NCBI GenBank assembly: GCA_028700185.1 | Contig: JAQVTF010000008.1 | Coordinates: 1 to 36,658, forward strand | DNA: 36,658 nt | Direction of reading: 5' to 3' | DNA from: Desulfobacteraceae bacterium | Lineage (GTDB): Bacteria; Desulfobacterota; Desulfobacteria; Desulfobacterales; UBA2174 | Shown here: in pieces, positions 23,050 to 31,359 of the stretch | Layout of the letters: each line of letters begins with the position of its first letter | Numbering within the stretch: position 1 is the stretch's first letter | Notes under the pieces: model-generated | The model's database searches: none | What the model saw: the letters and a program-made list of their open reading frames with translations, nothing else | Told to the model about the DNA's origin: nothing | Translations under genes and position numbers: made by a program

Positions 23050-23442
23050 CTACCGGACAGACTTCAACGGCAGATGAGCACCGATGAGATCAAAATCCCG
23101 ATCATCGTGCAGGAGCGGCAAGTCTTCAGCGATGCAAAAAGTGGCGATGATGACATCGATCGTCTTTCTCACGGTGACTCCGGCTTTTCGGAGATACCTG
23201 TAATTTTCCGCGCTCTGAACGGCCATGGCGTATCCCCCCATACTGCGAAAGACCAGGGCCTGCATGGACCCCTTGGCCGTTTGGAAATCCCGGTCGGACC
23301 TGAACCCCTGAAGCACTTCAGTTAGGATCAGCTCTCCCACCACGATGGGAACACGCGACAGGAAATCGTCGAGACGATCTGTCTGCCATGACGGGTGGCC
23401 GTTGAAGTAATCGATCCACACCGAAGTGTCCACCAGGATCAT
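23050..23442 (-). CDS. vapC: VapC-type PIN-domain toxin
   Basis: Predicted ribonuclease toxin of 130 residues with the four acidic PIN residues: D5 (MILVDTSVW), E42 (LTEVLQG), D96 (KTIDVIIA) and an acidic cluster at D113-D116 (HDDRDFD). Length and pattern are typical of VapC, whose family members cleave tRNA or rRNA. Its ATG overlaps the stop of the antitoxin gene (ATGA). It ends convergently, 17 bases from the rhomboid gene. The actual target is unknown. Confidence 0.92.
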   Translation of the reverse strand: MILVDTSVWIDYFNGHPSWQTDRLDDFLSRVPIVVGELILTEVLQGFRSDRDFQTAKGSMQALVFRSMGGYAMAVQSAENYRYLRKAGVTVRKTIDVIIATFCIAEDLPLLHDDRDFDLIGAHLPLKSVR

Positions 23443-23633
23443 ACATCCGCCCTCATGGCATCCAAATCACCATCCCAGTGCAGTTTACCGCGCAACGATT
23501 TCAACCGCTCCTGCTTCTTGATCTGCACCAGCAACCTCAAGCCCGTCTCCACCGCGGCCTTTTTCGTCTTGACCCCGGTCAACGCCATGGCTTCCCGCAT
23601 CAGATCTTCATCAATGACAATGTTGGTTCGCAT
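23439..23633 (-). CDS. vapB: VapB-type antitoxin
   Basis: A 64-residue partner of VapC. The start MRTNIVIDEDLMREAMALTG is characteristic of the ribbon-helix-helix-like VapB family, and the basic/acidic C-terminal part (LRGKLHWDGDLDAMRADV) probably wraps the toxin. The ATG at 23633 follows AAGGAGGG. Translation is coupled to vapC. The upstream inverted repeat at 23647-23675 is the likely autoregulation site. Confidence 0.9.
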   Translation of the reverse strand: MRTNIVIDEDLMREAMALTGVKTKKAAVETGLRLLVQIKKQERLKSLRGKLHWDGDLDAMRADV

Positions 23634-23646
23634 GCGCCCTCCTTTT

Positions 23647-23675
23647 GTGTGTATTATTTTAAATATCATACACAC
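23647..23675. promoter_or_regulatory. Inverted repeat, probable VapBC operator/promoter
   Basis: GTGTGTAT (23647-23654) and ATACACAC (23668-23675) are perfect inverted copies separated by a 13-base AT-only-but-one spacer. The element lies 14 bases before the vapB start codon and is locally much richer in AT than the surroundings. It contains -10-like boxes on the minus strand. The arrangement is that expected for a VapBC dimer binding site. Confidence 0.6.
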
Positions 23676-23701
23676 TCAGATCGCGTCAACGGCTGCGCTC
23701 C

Positions 23702-25120
23702 TTATTGGCCAGCCGCCTTACGCGCCATCTCCAAGGCCTCCCGGCGCGTGGTGACCTGGCCGGCGTCCCGGGCCGCTGTCACCCGGGCCAGGATTTCGCC
23801 GATGCGGGGCCCCGGCGCCAGGCCCAGGGCCAACAGGTCGTCACCGGTGATCAGGGGCGCCGCTCCCAGGGCCGGCACCACGGTGTCAAAATAGGCTTCC
23901 AGGGTTTCACGGCCCCAGTGAAGCCGACGCCGGCGCTCGCCGGCGTCGGCCGCCGGGCCTTGCTTGGCCAGGGTATCCGCCATGCAAAGCAGGATCAGCA
24001 ACACCATGTCATCTCCCAGCCGGCGACTCCATTTCATCAGCGTTTCCGGCCGCACTTCGGGCCTGGACCAGTCGGCGGCCTGCATGTGGCGGGAAACGAG
24101 CAGAACGAGGCGCTCCCGATCACGGACGGAAAGCTTCAGGCGCCGGGCCACCGTTTCGATCAGCCCCGCGCCGATCTTCTCATGCCCGTGGAACTGAACC
24201 CGTCTCCCCTCCGTCACTTCTCGGCGGCAAGCGGGCTTGCCGATGTCATGGAGCAGGCAGGACAGCTTGAGCACAGGCAGTCGATGCGGTGGGCTGAGAA
24301 GATCGAGGACCCCACCGGCGGCGGCGCCGAAATGGGCCACCGGATCCGCCAGCAGCGCCTCAAGCTGTTCCAGGGCCGCCAGGCTGTGGCCCCAGACATC
24401 CAGATGATGGTAGGCGTTCTGGCCGCAGCCTTTCAGCGGCCCGATTTCGGGGAGGATCACGTCCAGGGCGCCCAGGTCGTCCAAAGTCCGGATGTGACGG
24501 GCGCTGGCGGGCTGGGCCAACAGGTCGAACAGCTCCTTGACGATCCGCTCCACCGCCACCGCGGCCAGGGCCGCAGCCCCTTTCCGAGCCAGGTCCAGCG
24601 TGGCCGCCGCCACGGCAAAGCCCAACTCGGCGGCAATGCGTACGGCGCGCAGGATGCGCACCGGGTCATCGCGAAACGCGTTGGGCCCGCAGGCGCGGAT
24701 CACCCGGGCCGCCAGGTCGCGACGCCCGCCCAGCGGATCGATGAGCGGCCCGAATCCATTTTCGGGCAACACCGGCAAGGCCATGGCATTGACGGTGAAA
24801 TCCCGTCGCGCTAAATCGCCTTCCACGCTGCCGCCGGCAATGGGGGATAAGTCCAGAAAATCCTCCGGATCAGCGCGAGACACCACGCGGTGGCAGGGGG
24901 CGTCGACTTTTTTGAGAAAGGGCACCACGGCGGCGTGGTGAATCCGTCCCAGTCGTCGGGCCAGGGCTTCGGGCGCCGGGCAGATCAGGTCCAGATCCTT
25001 GTAGGGCCGGCCGAGCCGATAGTCCCGCACCGCCCCGCCCACCATGAACAATGGCGGCAGTTCGATGCCCAGGGGCGCCAGCCAGCGGCGCAGTTGGGTT
25101 GTGGCATCGGTGGTGTGCAT
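23702..25120 (-). CDS. CCA tRNA nucleotidyltransferase / poly(A) polymerase family protein with HD domain
   Basis: Adds or repairs the CCA end of tRNAs, or adds poly(A). The 472-residue protein has the class II nucleotidyltransferase head: MVGGAVRDYRLG with D42/D44 in KDLDLICP, and ARRDFTVNAMAL. The RNA-binding region has FRDDPVRILRAVRIAAELGF. A C-terminal HD domain follows (CLLHDIGKP, then FHGHEKIGA and SRHMQ). The ATG at 25120 has only a weak ribosome site. Both tRNA genes in this window encode CCA, so repair rather than first addition would be its task for them. Distinguishing CCA-adding from poly(A) activity needs comparison of the head motifs. Confidence 0.9.
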   Translation of the reverse strand: MHTTDATTQLRRWLAPLGIELPPLFMVGGAVRDYRLGRPYKDLDLICPAPEALARRLGRIHHAAVVPFLKKVDAPCHRVVSRADPEDFLDLSPIAGGSVEGDLARRDFTVNAMALPVLPENGFGPLIDPLGGRRDLAARVIRACGPNAFRDDPVRILRAVRIAAELGFAVAAATLDLARKGAAALAAVAVERIVKELFDLLAQPASARHIRTLDDLGALDVILPEIGPLKGCGQNAYHHLDVWGHSLAALEQLEALLADPVAHFGAAAGGVLDLLSPPHRLPVLKLSCLLHDIGKPACRREVTEGRRVQFHGHEKIGAGLIETVARRLKLSVRDRERLVLLVSRHMQAADWSRPEVRPETLMKWSRRLGDDMVLLILLCMADTLAKQGPAADAGERRRRLHWGRETLEAYFDTVVPALGAAPLITGDDLLALGLAPGPRIGEILARVTAARDAGQVTTRREALEMARKAAGQ

Positions 25121-25200
25121 CGAACTTTATCCCGTTGAATTTCCACCCTTTGATATGTCTTGGGGACAAGGTTTCGGGTGTCGGATTTCAGGCGTCGACG

Positions 25201-25262
25201 CTGCCGCCGGCCGATATCGTGTCCGGCTTGATCAACCAGGTGACGGCGGCTTTGGAAATTCC
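25201..25262 (+). repeat. 62-bp dispersed repeat, copy 1
   Basis: This copy is identical at about 49 of 62 positions to 32361-32422, in the same orientation. Shared blocks include TGCCGCCGGCC near the left end, TGTCCGG in the middle and TTTGGAAATT at the right end. It lies in the 550-base non-coding region 25121-25670, which otherwise consists of other repeats. Confidence 0.7.
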
Positions 25263-25303
25263 GGCTTTCTCCCGTCATCCTCTCGAGGAACGGGTTCTCC
25301 CGC

Positions 25304-25336
25304 TGTCATCCCGAGGAGCTTGCGACGAGGGATCTC
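25304..25336 (+). repeat. 33-bp intergenic repeat, copy 1
   Basis: It matches 33816-33848 at 30 of 33 positions; the core is GAGCTTGCGACGAGG followed by (G/A)ATCTC. A degenerate further copy may start at 25275 (GTCATCCTCTCGAGGAACGGG). Confidence 0.7.
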
Positions 25337-25445
25337 TTTGAGCCCACCCCCATTTGCGGCCATTCTTTCCAGCCGCGGACTCCTTGTCTGTGAATAGGCC
25401 CAATTGCCTGGGAAGTCTCCGGAAATTTTCAGCCCTTCGAAATGG

Positions 25446-25468
25446 ACCCCGGGTCTATGGCCCGGGGT
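25446..25468. repeat. Palindromic element
   Basis: ACCCCGGG and CCCGGGGT form an 8-bp stem around TCTATGG. GGTGAC follows, as in common intergenic palindromes. It is too far from genes to be a terminator, and no T-run follows. Confidence 0.45.
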
Positions 25469-25536
25469 GACAAGCTGCTGAAGAATGCTGGACAGCGCTC
25501 GCCGCGGATGTATCAGGGGCCCGGCCTCTTTCCGTC

Positions 25537-25557
25537 ATTCCTGGCTTGACCAGGAAT
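25537..25557. repeat. Palindromic element
   Basis: ATTCCTGG, loop CTTGA, CCAGGAAT: a perfect 8-bp stem preceded by CCGTC. It has the form of a short REP-like intergenic palindrome. Confidence 0.45.
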
Positions 25558-25610
25558 CCAAGTCATGGGGCGGAAGATCTCACAAGACCCCCAAAGCCGC
25601 TTTCCGTTTG

Positions 25611-25673
25611 GATCATTTGAATTTGAATATTTTGAATTTGTTTCGAATTTCGTGCTTCGAATTTCGAATTTCA
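25611..25673. repeat. AT-rich repeat abutting the fetB stop codon
   Basis: Alternating TTTGAAT and TTCGAAT units (for example TTTCGAATTTCGTGCTTCGA at 25640-25659) make an internally repetitive, partly palindromic block, strikingly AT-rich in a GC-rich window. The fetB stop codon (complement at 25671-25673) is its last part. Confidence 0.6.
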
Positions 25674-26465
25674 CCTCCACCCGGCGCGCAGCAGCAGCCG
25701 GTCCCCGGAACCGAAGCAGCGTCGCCGGGCCAGGAGCACCACCGCCACAGTGCTCAAGGCGGTGGATCCCACCAGCATCACCATCACCACGATCTGGTAG
25801 CGGATCGCCGTCAGCGGATCGACCCCGGAAAGGATCTGACCGGTCATCATGCCGGGCAGAAAGACGATCCCCACCCCCATCATGGCGTTGATGGAGGGAA
25901 TCATCCCGGCCCGGATGGCCCCTCGCACGATCGTTTGGCTCGCTTCCCGGGCATCGGCGCCCAGGCACAGGTGCATCTCCACCAGGTCGCGCTGGCTGCG
26001 CAGGTCGGAAAAGAGGCGCTCCAGCGAAATGGCCAGGGCGTTCATCGAGTTGCCGATGATCATGCCGGCGATGGGAATGAAGTACTGCGGCTGCCACCAG
26101 GGTTTGGCGCCGACGATAACGCCCGTGACAACCACCGTCACCACGGCGTAGCTCACCAGCATGGCGCCGAACATGGGCCACAGCAAAGAGACCTGGTGCG
26201 CCTTGATGCGACCGTGAACGATCTGCAGGGCCGCCAGGATCATGGCCCCGAAAACGCCCAGGGTCAGCGTGGCCGATTCCAGCCGGAAAATGAACACCAG
26301 GGCGTAACCCATCAGGGCGAGCTGGGCGAAGGTGCGCAGGGTGCCCACCAGCAGGCTGCGCCCCAGGCCAAGGTGCCAGGTCAGGGAAGCCGCGCCGGCC
26401 AAAAGGACGAAAATCAGCGAAAACAACAGTTGCCAGGAACCGATGGCGATGATCTGGGGCGTCAC
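25671..26465 (-). CDS. fetB: FetB-like ABC transporter permease (YbbM family)
   Basis: Membrane subunit of 264 residues with about six or seven helices, related to E. coli FetB/YbbM, proposed to export iron. Family motifs are AQLALMGYALVFIF, the region MIIGNSMNALAISLERLF and the cytoplasmic coupling stretch LGADAREASQTIVRGAIRAG, then FLPGMMTGQILSGVDPL. It starts with a GTG (26463-26465) that overlaps the fetA stop codon (GTGA), so the two are translated together. Its last residues (GSGDRLLLRAGWR) are not conserved-looking and end where an AT-rich repeat begins, so the natural C-terminus may have been altered by the repeat. Iron as substrate is by family only. Confidence 0.88.
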   Translation of the reverse strand: MTPQIIAIGSWQLLFSLIFVLLAGAASLTWHLGLGRSLLVGTLRTFAQLALMGYALVFIFRLESATLTLGVFGAMILAALQIVHGRIKAHQVSLLWPMFGAMLVSYAVVTVVVTGVIVGAKPWWQPQYFIPIAGMIIGNSMNALAISLERLFSDLRSQRDLVEMHLCLGADAREASQTIVRGAIRAGMIPSINAMMGVGIVFLPGMMTGQILSGVDPLTAIRYQIVVMVMLVGSTALSTVAVVLLARRRCFGSGDRLLLRAGWR

Positions 26466-27124
26466 CGGTCGCCTCCGAGTCGAACGCGGGCCGTGGCGTT
26501 ACGGGCATCGGCCGGGTTGTGGGAAACCATCACAATGGTGACCCCCTGATGACGGTTGAGCCCTTTGACAATCTCCAAAACCCGCCGGGCATTGTCCCGG
26601 TCCAGAGCCGCCGTCGGCTCGTCGAGCAGCAGGACCTCGGGGGCAAGGAGCATGGCCCGCAGCAGGCACAACCGTTGCTTTTGCCCCACCGACAGCTCCC
26701 GGGCCGGCTGATCCAAAGAAATCTTTTCGAGCAGGAACTCGTCCAGACCTTGGCGCAACCGGCCGTCGCCCGGGGCCTCCAAATCCCTGTTGACGCGCAG
26801 GCCGAAGGCCAGGCGCAGGTTGGCCCGCACCGAATCGGCCAGCAGGGCCGGTGTTTGCTGCACGTAGGAAACCCGCCGTCGCAACAAGCCCGGCGGCATG
26901 GCGTCCACCGGCTGACCCGCAAAGCGGACAACGCCGGCATCGGGGGCTTCCAGGCGGCAGGCGAGGCGCAGCAGGGTGGATTTGCCGCTCCCCGACGGAC
27001 CTTCAACACTCACGAAACGGCCTGCGGCCACCTCGAAGGAGAGATCCTCTAGGACCGGCGCCGTTTTCCCCGGATAGGTGAAGGAAACCGCGTCGAACGC
27101 CAGCAGCGGCGCCTCACCGGTCAT
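26462..27124 (-). CDS. fetA: FetA-like ABC transporter ATP-binding protein (YbbL family)
   Basis: Nucleotide-binding subunit of 220 residues. Walker A is GPSGSGKST (residues 42-50), the Q-loop is in VSYVQQTPALL, the signature is ELSVGQKQRLCLLRA, Walker B is EVLLLDEPTAALD, and the switch histidine is in VMVSHNP. I chose the ATG at 27124 because GGAGG lies 8 bases upstream; this start lies inside the last codons of the upstream mechanosensitive-channel gene (11-base overlap). It forms a pair with FetB. Confidence 0.92.
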   Translation of the reverse strand: MTGEAPLLAFDAVSFTYPGKTAPVLEDLSFEVAAGRFVSVEGPSGSGKSTLLRLACRLEAPDAGVVRFAGQPVDAMPPGLLRRRVSYVQQTPALLADSVRANLRLAFGLRVNRDLEAPGDGRLRQGLDEFLLEKISLDQPARELSVGQKQRLCLLRAMLLAPEVLLLDEPTAALDRDNARRVLEIVKGLNRHQGVTIVMVSHNPADARNATARVRLGGDR

Positions 27125-29657
27125 CGTCGGCCTCCGGACCGCCGTCTTGCCCTGGGGCCTGCTCCGGCACCATTCCGGTGGGCAAGCTGCGCACATGCAC
27201 GTCGGTCTGGGGAAAAGCGATTTCGATGCCTCGCTGGCGAAAGAGCCGATCAATTTCAAACCGAAGGGCCGTCTCGGCGCGCAGCATGTCATCCAGCGTC
27301 GTCCAGACCCGCAAACGAAAATCGAGGGTGCTGGCCCCGAAGTCGGTGAACAGAACGTCCGGCTGGGGCTGCACCAGGACCAGGGCCGTGTTGGCCGCCG
27401 CTTCCAGCAGGGTCCGGCGCACCAGTTCGATGTCCGAGCCGTAGGCCACCCCGACGTTGATCTGGCGTCGCAGGTACGGGTCCTGGTGACTCCAGTTGGT
27501 CACGGCGTTGCTGATGAACTCTGAGTTGGGAATGATCAGTGCGGCACCGTCGAAGGTTTGCACCAACGTGGCCCGGACGTTGATCTGCATCACCCGGGCC
27601 CAAATCCCGTTGATCTCGATGTCGTCACCCACCTGGATGGGCCGCTCGAACAGGAGGATCAACCCGCTGATGAAGTTGTTGAAGATATTTTGCAGCCCGA
27701 AACCGAGCCCGATGCCCAGGGCACCGAAGGCCACCATGAGGGAGGTGGTGGAGATGCCGAAAACATGCAGGGCAACGAGAATGCCCATGGCCCAGATCAG
27801 GTACGTCGAAATGGTGACCACCGAGTCCCGCGCCCCGTGGGTCATGCCGCTGCGCGCCAGAATCCGCCCCGTGAGCGCCTGGCGCCACAACCTTGATGCC
27901 AAGTGGGTGAAAAACATCACCAGTAGCGCCATCAGGGTACCGCTGAGGCGGAATGTCGCATCGCCGACAACGATGGGGTAACTGAGAATACGCCCCAGCC
28001 CATGGGCCAGGCTCTCCCCGCCACCCCAGGCCAGGGCCAGCAACGCCAGGAAGCCCGCACCCCACAACAGCCAGGCCAGGCGCAACAGGGCCCACTGTAA
28101 CGGTGCCTGGGCCAGCGGCGCCTCGGTCCGTGTTTCGGGGTCCGTCTGAACCTCGAGCTCCCGCAGGACCTGGCCCAGCAAGGTGGCCCAGATCACCGCC
28201 GCCAGGGTCAAGCCCCAGCCGGCGTACCAGTACAAGGCCAGAGGGCCGTATCCGGCCAGATCGAGCACCGGGGCGGTCAGCACGAAGACATAGCTGAAGC
28301 CGACGGCGACCTGGAAGCGCCATTCCCGGGGGTTGAACGGCTTTCCCCCAACGCTGTATGTCGGCCAACGGCGCCAAAAAACAATCACCCACACCAGCAG
28401 GAAGACTTCCAATACCAGCCGCGCCAGCGCTTCCATCATGCTGGAGGCCCCGAGAGACCAGGTGAAAAAAATATGCGCTGCTGCGTAAAGTCGACTCAAA
28501 TCCACCAAGCGTCTCGCGAAGGCGGCCAGCAGAGACCATTGAAAACCGTCAAGGCCCGGCAATGGCAACGGCAACGCGAAAAAACATCGTACCCAGCGCC
28601 CCGGCAGCCAGACCCACGAGAAAGCGATCACGGCTCCGATGAGGGTTCTCGGATCCGGCGACAGCCGCAAGGCGTTGTTAAAAGCAAAAAAAAGCAGCAG
28701 TCCCAGGGGAAGCACCGTCCGCTGGAGCATGCGCCAGAGACCGGCACACCAGGGCCGCGGAGCGGCCTCGGCGCGCGCCACCATCCGTCCCAGGCCGCTG
28801 CGAAGCCGCCAAAGCGCCAGCAGCAACCCCGAACCGAGCACAAGAGCGGTCAAAATCGATCCCGCGCTCTGGTCCAGGACAGGGGCAGATTGACGGCGCC
28901 AGAAATCGGGGTCATCAAAACGCTGAATGGCCCCCCCAAGGCGTTGGGTTTCGGCGGCCAGCCCCGCGGGGTTCACCCTGTCGATGAAATTCTCGCCGCG
29001 GCTGAACACCGCCGTGCGACGGGCTTCGTCCCTTGCCGCTTCAAGGTTGGGCGCCAACTCGGCCAGATCGACCGCCGTGGTCTCGATCCCGGAAATGGTT
29101 TCCATGTAGAGGGCATCAAGCTTTTCGATCAGATCGAGGCTCTCCTGCTGCACCCGGGTGAGTGCCACAAGCGGCTCCAGCCAGCGGCTTTGCCCCGCCG
29201 CCGGCGGCGTCATTTTTTTCAACTCCTCCAACTGGGACAGGTTCAGGGTCAACCGCTGTTCCGTCTGTTGACGCGTCTGGGCCAGGGCTTCGCGTCGCGG
29301 CACAAGGCGGTCGAGGGTCTCCTGAATCGCGAGCCGGCTTCGCCGCAGCTCCGCCAAGGCTTCCATCAGAATCTCCGGGGCCACCTCCGGTAAAGCCGCC
29401 AGGTTACCGAAAGTGGACAACTGGATGCGATAGGCGGCCAGCTCGCCGGCCAACGCCCGACTTTCGCGCCGGAAGGCCTCCAGGTCTTCGGAAAGCCGGT
29501 CCCGTTGCGCCGCGGCGGTCTCGAGGGCCTCGGCCAGAGAGGCTTTCAGGTCGATGGCGTTCTCCGGTGCCGGTTTCTCGGTGGACATCTGAGCCCCGGC
29601 CCAGGCGGCAGCCAGCAACAGGAGGCACCAGGCAGCCAGAATTCTGCGAATCCTCAT
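27114..29657 (-). CDS. Large MscS-family mechanosensitive channel (MscK/MscM-like)
   Basis: Inner-membrane channel of 847 residues. It has a signal peptide (to about residue 23), then a periplasmic coiled-coil region of about 220 residues rich in L, E, A and R (for example EALETAAAQRDRLSEDLEAF). About ten membrane helices follow. The C-terminal MscS domain has the pore helix GALGIGLGFGLQNIFNNFIS followed by LFERPIQVGDDIEI and IIPNSEFI. This layout matches the MscK/YbdG-like large members that open on hypo-osmotic stress. I chose the ATG at 29657, with AAAGGTC upstream. Its stop overlaps the fetA start, so it is transcribed with fetAB. It is divergent from another MscS gene. Confidence 0.9.
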   Translation of the reverse strand: MRIRRILAAWCLLLLAAAWAGAQMSTEKPAPENAIDLKASLAEALETAAAQRDRLSEDLEAFRRESRALAGELAAYRIQLSTFGNLAALPEVAPEILMEALAELRRSRLAIQETLDRLVPRREALAQTRQQTEQRLTLNLSQLEELKKMTPPAAGQSRWLEPLVALTRVQQESLDLIEKLDALYMETISGIETTAVDLAELAPNLEAARDEARRTAVFSRGENFIDRVNPAGLAAETQRLGGAIQRFDDPDFWRRQSAPVLDQSAGSILTALVLGSGLLLALWRLRSGLGRMVARAEAAPRPWCAGLWRMLQRTVLPLGLLLFFAFNNALRLSPDPRTLIGAVIAFSWVWLPGRWVRCFFALPLPLPGLDGFQWSLLAAFARRLVDLSRLYAAAHIFFTWSLGASSMMEALARLVLEVFLLVWVIVFWRRWPTYSVGGKPFNPREWRFQVAVGFSYVFVLTAPVLDLAGYGPLALYWYAGWGLTLAAVIWATLLGQVLRELEVQTDPETRTEAPLAQAPLQWALLRLAWLLWGAGFLALLALAWGGGESLAHGLGRILSYPIVVGDATFRLSGTLMALLVMFFTHLASRLWRQALTGRILARSGMTHGARDSVVTISTYLIWAMGILVALHVFGISTTSLMVAFGALGIGLGFGLQNIFNNFISGLILLFERPIQVGDDIEINGIWARVMQINVRATLVQTFDGAALIIPNSEFISNAVTNWSHQDPYLRRQINVGVAYGSDIELVRRTLLEAAANTALVLVQPQPDVLFTDFGASTLDFRLRVWTTLDDMLRAETALRFEIDRLFRQRGIEIAFPQTDVHVRSLPTGMVPEQAPGQDGGPEADDDR

Positions 29658-29882
29658 GGGGATTGACCTTTGTCGGGATGCAGGCGCAGGCCGCAACTTG
29701 AAAAATAATCTCAGCCGTGTACCATTGTAAAAGTTAAATCACCATCATCCGATGAACCCCGACCGTCGCCCTCTTCCGGGCTCCATCGCCATCGCTTTGG
29801 CCTTGGATTGCGATGCCGGCGGAAACGCCCTGCCGCCTTGAGCCCGATGCGCAACCCAACGCCAGGCGAGGAAATAATTTTT

Positions 29883-31256
29883 ATGATAGCACATCGTTAC
29901 CGTTTTTTCAGGATCTGTCTGCCGGCTTTTTTCCTCTTGGCCCTCGTCTCGTTTGCCGTCTCCGCAGGTGCCTCCCCCGATACGGAAACCGCCAAAGAGG
30001 ACCGGCGCCCCAGCGTGGTTCAGACGGAAAAAATCGACGCCGCCGGCGAGCGCCTCGGCGCCGGAATCGAGCAACTCGGATCCTTGGCTGCCCGCCATCT
30101 CGGAAAATGGGTCAATGCCCGGATCATTTTTGACATCAGTTGGCTCAAACTGATCACCTGCCTGGCCATGACCTTTGTGGTGGTCCTGGTGGAGCGTATC
30201 CTACGCTGGATTCTGCGACGGCGCCAGAGGCGACTGGACGTTGAAGCCGGGCCGGACAACCTGTGGACACGACTGCTGCTGAAAGCCTTGATTCGTCCCT
30301 TGTCCCTTTTTATCTGGGTCTATGGCCTTTACATCGCCTTGTCGCCGCTGTTTGTCCATTTCCATCGGCCCGAGGAGGCCAACCTCGTCCATCTGGTGGC
30401 TCAACGAGCGGCCGACGTCGGCGGCCTTTTCGCCTTGTTCTGGTTTCTGCTCAACCTGGTGCGGCTACTGGACGAACGGCTGCGCCGCTTTGCCACCATC
30501 ACTGAAAGCACCATCGACGACATGCTCGTCCCCCTGGTGGGCAAAACCCTGCGTCTCTTTATCGGCGCCATCGGCGTCATCGTTATCCTGCGAAATCTTA
30601 CCGGGGTTGAGATCGGCCCGCTGCTGGCTTCCCTGGGCATCGGTGGCCTGGCCGTGGCTCTGGCGGCCAAGGACACCATCGGCAATTTTTTCGGCACGCT
30701 GACGATTCTTTTCGACAAGCCGTTCCAGGTGGGCGAGCGGATCGTCATCGAAAGTCAGGACGGCGTCGTAGAATCGGTGGGATTTCGCAGCACCCGCCTC
30801 CGAACCCTGAGCGGCAATCTGGTGACCATCCCCAACGAAAAAGTGGTCAATTCGGTGCTGGAAAACATCGGCCGGCGGCCCAACATCCGCTGGCTCACCG
30901 ACATCGGCCTGCCCTATGACACCCCACCGGAAAAGGTCGAGCAGGCCGTATCGATCCTCCGTGAGCTGCTGGAAAACCACGAGGGAATGCACCCGGACTG
31001 GCCGCCGCGGGTTTACTTCAACGGGTTCAAGGACTGGAGCCTCAACATTACCGTCGTCCTCTGGTATCATCCCCCGGACTGGTGGGCCTACCAAGCCTGG
31101 CTCCAGGAGACGTGCCTGCAGATCATGCACCGTTTTGCCGCCGAGGGGATCGAGTTCGCCTTCCCGTCCCAGACCGTGTATCTGGCCGGCGACGATCGGC
31201 GTCAGGCGACGCTGAACAGGGTCGCCGGGACCACGGGCCAGGCGCCGCCGAGCTGA
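29883..31256 (+). CDS. MscS family mechanosensitive ion channel
   Basis: A 457-residue membrane channel. It has a signal-like segment (about residues 8-28), a short charged periplasmic stretch, then about five membrane helices. The MscS pore region is LASLGIGGLAVALAAKDTIG followed by GNFFGTLTILFDKPFQVGE, then the beta domain TIPNEKVVNSVLENIG and the C-terminal alpha/beta domain ending EGIEFAFPSQTVYLAG. I chose the ATG at 29883, with GAGGA about 10 bases upstream; an in-frame start further 5' is possible. The gene is divergent from the larger channel gene, with 225 bases between them in which I found no convincing promoter. Confidence 0.9.
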   Translation: MIAHRYRFFRICLPAFFLLALVSFAVSAGASPDTETAKEDRRPSVVQTEKIDAAGERLGAGIEQLGSLAARHLGKWVNARIIFDISWLKLITCLAMTFVVVLVERILRWILRRRQRRLDVEAGPDNLWTRLLLKALIRPLSLFIWVYGLYIALSPLFVHFHRPEEANLVHLVAQRAADVGGLFALFWFLLNLVRLLDERLRRFATITESTIDDMLVPLVGKTLRLFIGAIGVIVILRNLTGVEIGPLLASLGIGGLAVALAAKDTIGNFFGTLTILFDKPFQVGERIVIESQDGVVESVGFRSTRLRTLSGNLVTIPNEKVVNSVLENIGRRPNIRWLTDIGLPYDTPPEKVEQAVSILRELLENHEGMHPDWPPRVYFNGFKDWSLNITVVLWYHPPDWWAYQAWLQETCLQIMHRFAAEGIEFAFPSQTVYLAGDDRRQATLNRVAGTTGQAPPS

Positions 31257-31306
31257 AGGTGGCCGACCGGATCAGGGAGAGTGGCTTCATCGCAGCGATG
31301 AAAGTC

Positions 31307-31335
31307 TTGACCATCACCGTCGCCCTGTTTATATC
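31307..31335 (+). promoter_or_regulatory. Probable promoter of rpoH
   Basis: TTGACC (31307-31312) and TATATC (31330-31335) are exactly 17 bases apart. The start would be near 31342, only about 18 bases before the ATG at 31360. Confidence 0.5.
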
Positions 31336-31359
31336 CTTGACACAACTCTAATATTGAGA

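Noticed and set aside
26462-27292. Longer FetA reading starting at 27292
   Set aside because: The extra 56 residues lie antisense-free but inside the channel gene, are Cys/Pro/Arg-rich and lack ABC similarity; the ATG at 27124 has a proper ribosome site.
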